A stretch of DNA of 64,000 bases from Antedon bifida (taxonomy: Eukaryota > Echinodermata > Crinoidea > Comatulida > Antedonidae): the NCBI GenBank assembly GCA_963402885.1, contig OY727093.1, forward strand, positions 9,373,501-9,437,500, written 5' to 3'. Shown in pieces: positions 1 through 12,000 of the stretch. The position numbers and the translations under genes are program-made. The notes below the pieces were generated by a model. The model was not told where the DNA came from, searched no databases, and saw only the letters and a list, made by a program, of their open reading frames with translations. Each line of letters opens with the position of its first letter. The stretch's first letter is position 1.

Positions 1-3000
1 AAGTAAAAATGATGTTGCTTGGCTTTATTGTATTGTTTCACCCTCTGCTGGAATTCATGAAAATTAAGCACCTCACCGCAGTATTCCATTATAAATGCAC
101 CTCTATAAATCAAATAATTTAAATTAAATGGAAATTAAACAAATTATAAGCGACATCTGTGAACATACAAATGTCCGCAAACAGAAATTATTTAAACGGC
201 AGATCCAGCCTTCTTGAAGACAGGAGGGGAAGGGTGATTGTTCACAATGCGTGACGAATAATAAACTTGCTGGCCTGGCATAGGGGTCCAGTTTGAATCG
301 ACAGGCACAAATTCTGCACTACTATAATTCCACTAATGGAAAAGTATAATAATTTAGTATAGACATGCAAGCGGTATACTTACGCTCCGATCTCTCTCAA
401 TGCCTTCAAACCATGCCCCTTATCTTTACTATAGAAGACGCCAACAGGTGCATATTCACGCTAAAGTCAAAAGGAAATAATAATATTAACTTTAAATTTT
501 AATCACAATATTTATCATTTAAAAAAATGAAATGATTGATTACATTAGCAAGTTTGTTTTTGTATGTGCTAATGTTTTTAGTAATTGTATATAAATAAAT
601 CAAATGGAAAGTTAAACCAAATAATTAAAACTTACACGCTGGAAACGTTTGTTTGTACAATAGTCTCCACATGGGCATCTTGAAGAACTGAAGCAGAAAA
701 AAAGTTTTTTTTTTTTTAAACCAACAAATAAACTAAATTAATAAAATTAGTTGTCTTGTACATCTTCATAGCATAGCAATAACTTTATGGACAGTAATGT
801 ACGTATTTGTTAAGTATATGTTATTCATTCACCCTATATTGTGTATTTATATATATTGTAATAATATTAAATAGCACCATACCATTCAATCATTAATAGC
901 CTATTTAAACAATCCTCATCACATGCTCTAAATCCTCTACGTCTATCTTCAGATGATGTCGTACATTCACATAACATCCTGCGAGCCTCTTTACTCGATT
1001 TTGATCTTTTCCTATAGAAAACAAATGGAAAAAGATGGAGAAATAATTTTAAAATATGAAGTATGAATATATGTTAGCATAATATAATAATTGTTTTTAT
1101 TTTTTAAATGTTCACATGGGAGATAAACACTAGTAAAGTAAGGTTTGCAAACTTATGAATATATGTTAGCATAATACTGTAATGATTATTATCTAATATT
1201 GTTTAAATGTTCACATGGGAGATAAACAGTTAATTATAATAGTAAGGTTTCCATGATGCTAATGCACTTTGGCATCTAGCTGAGACTATATACAGGGCTT
1301 GGTTCTGGTTCCATGATGTTGCCATGAAACTAACCCTAAAGATAACCACAGTGCATTAGTTTGCATTCACTTCCTTTTGAAGATGCATGTTGCACAGCAA
1401 ACCTGATTTTATATAGATATATATTAATAGTGTTACTCTGTCTACACTATCAAATGTTATGTCAATCTAGTTTGATCGTGTAAACAGAGCTTTACATATA
1501 AAAAACCACACAAACAAAAAACAGTATTTATTCACAAAGTTGTCATCTCTCCTACAGCCTACATGAGCTGTATTGACACTTTATTAGTGGTAGCTGCTTA
1601 ATACATTTTAGGCCAATAGAATTTTCTAAATATCTCACCTTTCTGTAAGATAAATGTTTTCTGTAAGACTGTCAAACTCTGGGTAATCACGTTCACTTAG
1701 GATTCCCATTGCCTTGTAGTCCGGTACATCTTTCACATGTTGCCTATCTGATGGCTTACTAGATGAGTTACTATCAACTTGCTTGGAAGCACTATTCTCT
1801 TCAGCCTCACTGGTGATATCAGCACTCAAATGTGGGCCTAGCAGCTGTGGCTTATCTTCACCACTTTCATCCAGAAATAAATCCTGAACACTTTCACTAG
1901 TTGTTGTATTTTGATCTTCATAAGTTGTAACTCTCACTTTAGCACTTGCTTCATTTGACATTAACTCATTGTTTGTATTAGGCAAGACCTCTTCTTCCTT
2001 AGCACCAGAACCTGTTAAGCATTGTCCATCAGAAATTGAACTTTGACTTGGTTCTGTTTCACATATACCAGCTTGGGAATCAGACAATGGAATGTGAGTA
2101 ACTTGGGGAGTCATTGCTAGCTGTTGTAAATATGATTTGGTAAAGATTACATTAGATCCATCATGGATATTATCTGTAATTCCATGCACAGGTGAATGTT
2201 CTTGAGAACTATTTCTTGATATGTTCTTAACTTGTTCTACAGTTTTTGGAGATTCTTTTCTTTTTCCTTCTAATGACTTTATTCTACTACTTCTCCTCCT
2301 CTCTTTGCCAATCGGCTCTGCTTCATCTTGAGTGCTCTCTGAATCAGTATTCCACCTTTTTCTCTTTCCTTTACTTTTTGATAAGAAATCATCATTGTCT
2401 GTGTCGGTAAAGTCACTGTAAGTTTGTTTTGTCACCGAGCTCAACTCTTGGTTTCTATCATAATTTTCCAAGTGAATGGAATCCTGAAACGCAATCATGT
2501 GACTATCAAATTGTTCATGATCTTGTGGCAATGTTTGATTATACCCTGCGTTTGGAACCAAAGCATTCTCAGATTCCATCGATGTTTTCTTATTGGACAA
2601 AGTTTCAAATTTCAGAAGACTAGAGTCTGGGATTTGCTCAACTGTTTCTGGTTTCATTATGTTGTTGCCAACATCTTCAGAAACAGGTTTAGAGATGGAA
2701 TATTCTGTTGATGGTTCCAAGCGTTTGAGGTCACTCACCTCAGGGTACATCTTCTTTTGTGCATCGCTACTACAAGTTACAGACTCAAATAAAGATGTAC
2801 TGGAAAGAATATGGCTTCCACTATCAGCAACCTCTTGTTTTGCATCTCCTTCAATTGGTATGCTATTTTCACTTGGCAATTCTGACAAAGGAAACATCTC
2901 ACTAATGTTAGTTCTAGCTTCAAAGGGCATTGCTGTTCCTGTCGTTGGAGTGACTTTACTTAACTCTGTACTTTCAGATTCAGGAGAAGTAAGCACTTTT

Positions 3001-6000
3001 AAGCTTCGAACTCTTTCAGGAGATACTTTAGTTGCACCAGCATTCTCTCTACTTGAGTAATGAGGTTCAACTACAGAAATCGCTTTCAAAGTACTATAAT
3101 CATTACCCATACTTTCAAGACGTGGTTCTGATGGAATTTCAAATTTAGGTAAATGCATTTTTGGTTCACTTTTTTTAGAGTTACTTTTCAATACATCTGG
3201 AGTTTCAATTAAAGGTATCATCTTTAGGTTTTTATTCCCTAAAGGAGAGAATACATTACCTATAGTCTCAATCTTTGTCAGTTGATTTTCGAAAGAAGGT
3301 ATAGGTTTCAATTTTTTTTGTCTACGTGTCCAAAAACTACCTCCCATAACACCAAAGACTTCCTTACTTTTATGGTGCGATTCAGTTATTGAAGGTATTG
3401 GCTGCAGGTTTTTAGTTCTTACAGAAGACAAGTCAAAGAGTTTTTGTGTTGCATCCTTATTTTTCTCATTCTCATGAATCTGGGATTCAAATAGTGGTAT
3501 TATCTTTAAAGTCCTATTTCTTGGAGAAAACATGCTTGTTTCCTCTGTTGGTGGTTCTGTATCTGGAGTTTCTGGCCGTGGCAAATGTATTGTTGGTATA
3601 ATTTTATTGCTTTCAACGTTTTTACTCGTTTCATCTTGACTGAGAGTTTCACATGGTTTTAAATTTGTAGTGCTCTCAATAGAATACATATCAAGTCTTT
3701 TTGTTGATGAACTTTTTATCGTGACATCTTCACTTGGTTCGTGTAAAACCTTTAGATTTGGAGATATTGGTGAAACCAAATGCAAATCTTGATCTGTTGA
3801 TGACACAGCATCTTTAACATGAGGAATGAGTTTCTTTTCAGAAGTTTCAGAACTTCCACCAACATTGTTTTGAATAAGAGGCCTTTCATCATCAAGGTTA
3901 TAAAGTTTATGTGTCACTTTTTTCTGGTGTTTTTCAAGTTCAAAGTTAGAAATATGTTTATCCTGTCTACCAGAGACAGAAACTTCTGGTTTATATATTT
4001 CCTTTTCCTTGTACAGTTCAGCGACATTAGACTGAATAGCATTTGACGTTGTCATCAGAGACTGTCTTGACTCAAGTTCAGTGTCAACCTTATTATATGC
4101 AGTGGTAATCGGTTTAATTCCAAATTCAATGGAATTAATTTCATTCAGTTTTATTTCACTATCAGCAACTCTATTTCCAGTATGATCTAAATTAATTCTA
4201 GTTTTAACTGTTTCAATTGTAGATTCAACTAGTTCACTTCTAGTTTTAACTGGTTCTATTTTAGTTTTAGCTGTTTCAATGGTAGATTTAACTGGTTCAG
4301 TTCTAGATTTAACTGGTTCTATTTTAGTTTTAAAAGGCTCAATTGTAGATTGAACTGGTTCAGTTCTAGATTTAACTGGTTCTATTTTAGTTTTAACTGG
4401 TTCAATTGTAGATTGAACTGGTTCAGTTATAGTTTTAACTGGTTCAATTGTAGATTGAACTGGTTCAGTTACAGTTTTAACTGGTTCAATTTTATTGTTT
4501 AAGATGTGTTCTTCCTTAACGACTTCCATTTCATGTTTCACATTCTTAGAAGCAACAAAATCAAAAGCAATCTCTTTTCTAGATTTCTTTGTAAGTGTAC
4601 TACTACTAGTATCTGAAGGTCTAGTATCAACTGTTAATTCCTTTGTGTGAACAGCTTCTTTTTCCACAATATTTGTCAGTAATTTATTATTACTTTCAGG
4701 ACTTGTTTGAATAGATGGCTTAGTTTCTTCTTTAATCTGAATTTCTTTTGAGCCAACATTTGGTTCAGAAATGCTCAGAGTCTGCACAACTGGCTTTGTA
4801 TCAATCAAAGTCTTACTCTCCAACTTAGGTTCAGGAATTATTTTTGTTTCTACTTTGATCTCCTTTTTTATTGCATCTAACGAATTTGCTTTGTGCTTTG
4901 CCTTTAACTTCATTGATGGTATTTTGCCAGTGAAGTGTTTTGGTGGTCTATAACTGCTTTCTACAACATGTTCACGATCCTCATTCCCAGGAAATGAGGA
5001 TTTCATTTGAAACGGCCCTTTCATGGAAAATCGCTCCGTTGTATTTTGCACTTTGATAACAAATGGTTTAAACTCAAGTCCTTTCTTTTTCTTTTTAAGT
5101 TTCGTAGGGCTTTTTAATTCAATTTGTTTTTGTGGATCACCTCCAATATTTGTTGTTAAATTTGTTTCCTCGGATGTTGGATCCTCCTCCTTCTTCACAT
5201 CATCTGTTAATTTAGTTTCAGAAATATTATATTCATCCCTTTTGCTTCTACCAGTTACTTCAAAATTAACATCAGACTCATTTTTTAGTGAGTTGTCTGC
5301 TTTCAATTTCTTTGAAAGCATTTCCTGCTCAAGCTCAAGAAACATTTTTTCTTCCAATGATGTCGAAACATTTTCAGAATTTAGTTTATTTGCTGCTAGC
5401 TTTTGTTTGGCCTCAATTCTTTGAAGGAATTGTGGTTTGATGTCCCATTTTGATGCCCTGGGTGACTTTTTCTTAACTTTATCAGTTCTTACAACATTAC
5501 TGTCTTTCCAAACAGCTCCGGTCTTGGCTAGTTCTTGCTCCTTTTTGTGCGACAAACAAACAGTGGCCTGAAAATCTGGTGCAGTATTTGAATCAGGTAC
5601 AGGAACATTTGTTAAAGGCAGTAGATCAGGCTCTTTTGGTAACGGTATATTGACAATAGATTTTAAATCAAATGATTGATTCACAGATGATTGGTCTTTA
5701 TAACTTGTATTTTCTGTCACAGAACTACTTATGTCCTCTTCCTTACAAGGTGGTGGAGGTGGGGGCGGTGGTGGAGCCAGAAGTGAACAAATTGATTTTG
5801 CCCATTCCTGATCAGTTGGTTGTGGTGGCGGGGGAGGTGGTGGTGGAGAAGAAGGAGGAGGAGGAGGGGGAGAGGATAGGAACGCAAGATTAGTTGAATC
5901 TAATGAAGAATCCGCAATTGGAGGTGAAGAACAGAGTGCACTTAATTTTGGAGATTGTTTTGATTTATCCTCTGGTGGTGGCGGTGGTGGAGGCAAAAAA

Positions 6001-9000
6001 TCTTCTGAAATTGTCTGAGGTAAATTTTTATATGGATCAAAACGCTTTGGTAGTGGAGGTGGCGGTGGTGGAGGTTCCTCTATTACGTTGTGTTTACCAT
6101 TTTTGTTAGGTGGTGGTGGTGGAGGGGGGAGATTGTTTTCTTCTAATTTTGGAGGAGGCAATCCACTGAAAAGGTCTATTTCTTGGGGCGGTGGTGGTGG
6201 AGGAGGAGGTGGAAGTCCAATTTCATCAATTCTTATTGATTGCTCCAACCCATGTTTTGGAGGAGGTGGTGGTGGTGGTGGAGGTGATGAACTAGAGCTA
6301 CCAACAGTATCATCCGACACCACAATGTCTTTAAACCTCTTTTTCTTTCCATGTTTTTTTCTTTTCTTCTTTTCCAAGCAAATCTCCTCGTCAGATGTTT
6401 TAATCTAAAAATAAATTTCAAACATTTTCTTTATATTAATAAATAAAAGCACACTTTATGGATGAGAATATTGGCATGGTCAAACTTTGATGTAATTTTG
6501 TCTTTGATAGACATGGTTGACCATGATGATTGTTAATATTATACTAAAAAATCATTATTTCCTGCTTTGGAAGTCCGAAGATATTATTGAATAAAATGAT
6601 ACAGGATGATTTGTACACTATATTAAATTACCCAGGCTCACTTGAGACACACCCGACTCATGACAGGAAAAAATGGCACACAATAGTAGAATGTCTAACA
6701 AAGCGGATTGATAAAATGTTATGTTATTGAAGGTTATTTTTGGGTAGTAGTAATAGCAGTAGAAAGTCTACTAACTGTAATACTCACAATTCCTATATCT
6801 TCACTGAATCCATTAAAGAAAATCATGAAAGAAAAAAAAGAAAGCACTATATATTAATAATAATAGCATTGAAATACTATAACTAAATAAAGATTAACAT
6901 TTTTAATGAATACAGTATAATCAGTCACAATTTGATCAAAGGCCAGTAAATTGTTGCAACCCATACCTACACTAGATTCCACTGTATAACAAAACAAGTA
7001 CTTCTTCTATATTACCGTAAAGAAAAATTATGAATTCTTTAATTTCATTTTTGTTTAATTTTCTCCATGCTTATACAATACTATGCAGGAAACAAGACAT
7101 TGCAACCATGTTTTTACTATATTTTATAACATTTGTTGATTTTGTTTATACTTTGAGGTACAACAAATTCTATGTATGTTAGTACTTCTATAGATTAAGG
7201 CCTAGCATTTCTGGTTGGTAAACAGTCAGGGAAAAGAACAAAAGCCAAGCAGTATGATAACACATTGTTCATCCATGTTGAATTCCAGACTTAATCACTG
7301 TGCTAACATGGGGTGTATGTTGTCACAGGCTGATTTAATGCAATTGTACACAATCAACAAATTCTTAGTGTAAAATGTTTAAGATATATTCTTACACTAC
7401 ATATAAGGACCTTATGTAGTGTAAGAATATATCTTAAACATTTTACAGGTTTATGAAAATGCTTTTACAGTTTATAGTAGAATTTAGTCAAATTACTGTA
7501 GACATAAACACCACATTTTAAAAGATATTTGAAGGTATAATTGGATAAATAATCAAAACATTTACTGTAATATGATTAATACTGTACAACAAAATGATAA
7601 TGAATATCACAACACCATAACAAATATATATATTCTTCCCCTATTTTAAAAATGGAATGGTCTTAATGCAAAGCTGCAAAATGCATCATCGGTAAGGAAG
7701 AGCTGTAATGGCAGAGCTGTGACAAATTATCACACAGAGAATTTGCTGTTACTAGGCTTAGGAGTCTTGTAGAACAAGTCTGTAGGCCTATTCCCATAGA
7801 CCTATCTAATATACACTTTATACAGTACAATGGCTGTCATAAGCGGTTTAAAATGCCAAACAAAGCTTCAAATTCATATCCTAATTTGTTATGAATTTGT
7901 TCACTGAATAAACAGTGTTCTCAACAATAATGTATTGATTTGTGTGAATGCATCTGTGCAATTGAGATGATTGAAATATATTTACTTTCAACTGTGAAGC
8001 CTAATATGTTTTAAAGGACCATCTTCATGAATTCAGTTAAACTTTCAGAAATAATATATTGCAATAAATAAGTATATGTTTTACTCGTCTTTTGGATAAT
8101 AAATATATTTAATAAAACTATTTATATCCTTCCTAGTGTTTAAGCCTAGAAGCCAAAACCTGCAGAATACAAATAAGTCATTGGCAAAATACATGAATTA
8201 TTTCTATAAGGTCTCTCATTACAATACAGTACAAGGTTCCACATTTTCTATAGAATTTAGACAAAGAGTTTAAATATACTAGATACCCATTCTACAAAAA
8301 AATGTGCATATTTTTGGCGACTCATTTCAATCAATAAAGTATAAGTAGCATATGTTTCGACTTGAACAACACTCTTTTGGAATGTTTCAACATTTGGTAA
8401 TGAATTATTTAGTTTGTAGTCTGTCTTTGCAGCTAAGAACAAATTAGAATTTAACTTGAGAATCCAATATTGTAGCTCATTATAATCTTAAGGTAGCATT
8501 CGCCTTTATTAAGGCTAAAAATGACTTGATCATTACCAGTTGTGTTTGAGTAAGCTATGGGCAATCTTGTGTAATATTTCCTTACCACCTCAGAAGGTGT
8601 TCCCTTATTATACAACAAAGCTCTTATTCTATATTGTTAAAGATTGTTGCATTTAAGGTTGCCTTCAAAGTGGAAGGACTGTGTGATAATGTTTGGATCA
8701 AAAATAAATCCATGATTTGAAAATTCCCTGAATCAAATGATATTATGTTGTATATCGTGTATAAGAACCACAGACTGTACATACATCATATTTATGATGC
8801 TAACTTTCAATCAGTCTCTATTATTTCCCTGTATATTTAACATTAATAGTACATTGATAGTACCAACAAATGTGAGTGTTTCCATAATCTCATTAATAAA
8901 TTCGCTACATTAAAATGTTGCAATCACAAATGACTTCCTTTGTTTAAGCCTGCTAGCCTCAGTTTTTCCCTTTTCTGCATACGATCAATGGAGGGTGGAA

Positions 9001-12000
9001 CAACAACTGAACTATTCAACCATGGCCTCTATATCCTCTCAGCCAATCAGATGATAGTAAACATAACAAAGGTCAACTTCTATGATCACTAGTGCTTCAA
9101 AACATAACCTGTAAAAATTACGTCAAGGACACTTATAACATACCAAACGGTGTATTATTAATATCATTGAGGTATTATAGATGGGCTAGAGAGCTAACTA
9201 GTCAAAATCAAAGGTTTGGGATCTTCAAAATGACTGTATCTATTCAGAAGTATTGCTAAAATGATTAGTATATGAAATAACTCTATTGTCAATCAATGGA
9301 AAAACAATGAATAATTTATTGGAAAACTTCGAGACATTTTTGCATACAAAGACCGTATGATAGAATTAGAAGACATTCTCGCATTGATATACTCAACATA
9401 CTGCAACACAGGCGTAGTCGTGAGTGAATGCGTGTAACTGATCGGTGGATTGATGCCGCCTTATTCCTTGGTCCCTTCCTCATGGAGAAACACTATTTCT
9501 TCTGCGATTACATTGACAATCTAAATGTATAATCTAAGATATTATTAAATCATGGATTATCGAAATCAAAGAAAATTCCACCATTATATAGTATAAAACT
9601 GACATTCCTGATGAAGATCGAATAAAGATTGAAACGTTGAATCATGGCTTGCCTCTCATTATTTGGAGTCCGTTTTATACTATGTTATTTAAACATAATC
9701 AGTGCATCTATAGTATTAGTTCCACCATATAAACAGGATATTTCTAAATGATAAAGCAGACAAAAACGAGTGTATCTGTCATGAGATATTCTCCAGAATG
9801 ATTGAATCATGTACTTGAGTTGTTTATACAGTACAGTTAGATCTGACTGCACAAACTCAACACCCTTGAGCTGGTTCAGAATGTATGGCTTTCTGTTATG
9901 TTCAGTAATCACAATGTGTTTCACGGAGTGTGAAAGAATTTGGAAATACCATAAATAAAACAACTATACTATAACTAGTACACACCTATACAAATCAATA
10001 ACAGCATCTGTAGCCTACAACTGTACTCACCAAAGACAAACCTACCTGTACTGTATCATAACATTACAAGGATTTGCATCTAAACCGTATACACTGTAAT
10101 AGAAATAGCATTTACAGCATCTCTAAATCTTAATGGTATCATTGTCACAGGTTTACACATTTTCTTAAATCTCTGATTAATGATGTTTTTTAAATAACAA
10201 CAACTGAGCAAAAACATTGTGTTACCAGACCACCTATGCACTTGTTTTTTAAGTTCATACTGAAAAATAGCTATTCAGAAATACTGTTTCTTACGATATT
10301 CAGAGATTGCAGTCATTGGCATATAATATAAAAACAATTGAGGGACACATAGACATACTGTCAGTTACTGTTTCTTGATGGGTAACATGCTTTCTGTGTT
10401 CATTTCCTTAATCTTCCACATTGTGTACAAACACCATTGGTGCAATTCTCTATTTAAGTATCTGTTGGCTTTACAGTATATTTAGCAACTGAATGTTGCA
10501 TATAAGTAAAGGTCTATCTACATTATCAAATTCATGTGACAAAAAATGTGATGTGTCCATACATGGACATGATTATGTCATATCACTTCCATATTTGGGC
10601 ATATCACCACCATATTTGGGCACATCACACTTGTTTTGTCAAACGTGTTTGATAGTGTAGACAGAGCTTTAGTTTGATGAATTTAAAGTTAATCATAGTT
10701 TTTCTAAAAACCTATTTACATGTATAGCTTTTACTGTCCCTAATACAGTTTATTGTTTATAATAAAGAATAAATTAGTTATTTCTAGCAGTCTTTTTGTT
10801 TGAAAAATCTTCTAAATTTACTGTAGAATAGGTACTTTTTTTTTTATAAAACATTGGGTGATAATGTTTTATAATGCATACAGTATTTTATGATCTGAAT
10901 GCAGATCCTTTGTTTATAGAGTAAAGACTTAGAATTCCAAAAATAATTTGCCAGCATAATTGAATAAACTAACCCATTATGAAGTTCACTATGAAACAAC
11001 CATGTCGTTATTCCTTTAAATTTCATTTTGCAAACTCACTGTATTGTGGAATAAACAAACTGGAAGGAACTCAAATAAAACCATAAAAAAATTCTTACTA
11101 AAGAAAACTGAAAAAAATGTTGTTATCCAGAGGTTAAACAACATTTGGATATACTGTATATTCTACAGATTGAAACGCCTTTGAGTGGATGCTATGAACT
11201 TTAAACTTAAGAACCGGTTTGTACCGGATTAGTTAGTAATAGACTGAACAACCACAAACACTGCATAATAAACAGTCAAAAAGGGAATTTTATAATTTTC
11301 AAAACCTATATCCATTTTAGTTATCAATTTATACATCAATATTTTTTATGAACATATGTTCAATTCAAATGATACCTGGTTGTTATTTAGGTTTTAGGAA
11401 CAGAACCTAAGTATCAGACCTATCATTTAATTACATATACTCACGTACATGTAATTCTAAGCAAGCCCAGCCAATGAAAACACAACAAACCAAACACACT
11501 GTTTAGGAAATACAATACTGAATTATAATTGATTATGAATAGTTACGAGTATATCACTAAGAAAATAAGCTGAAATTCTATAAAAAATAAATATTTGTAG
11601 ACTACCGTGTATCACAATTTATGCATGGTTTTTGGATTGGGCTTGTTTATCTAATTAAAACTTGTGTATTTAGGCCTATATTGAGTTTACTGTATAAAAT
11701 AACTCTGTACTACAAATACCACTTTACTGTAAATGATGATAATACCTAAATTTATGAAATTTCTCCTACCAATAAGATTAGGGGACAGTTTCTTTATCCA
11801 GATCCCAAATCAAATGCCCTATGATAATTTTGTATTATATTTTGTATTGTTTGTATGTCTGGCATTAAGCTCTGTCTACAAACTAGTTTGACAAAAAAAA
11901 GTGTGATGTACCCAAATATGGTAGTGATATGCTTAAATATGGTAGTGATATGACATCATCATGTCCATACAGTATGTGGGCACATCACATATTTTGGTCA

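Noticed and set aside
2424-6408. Plus-strand open frames across the SETD2 large exon, including a Gly-rich one at 6088-6408
   Set aside because: They are antisense shadows of the poly-proline and low-complexity coding sequence (Pro codons read as Gly on the other strand).
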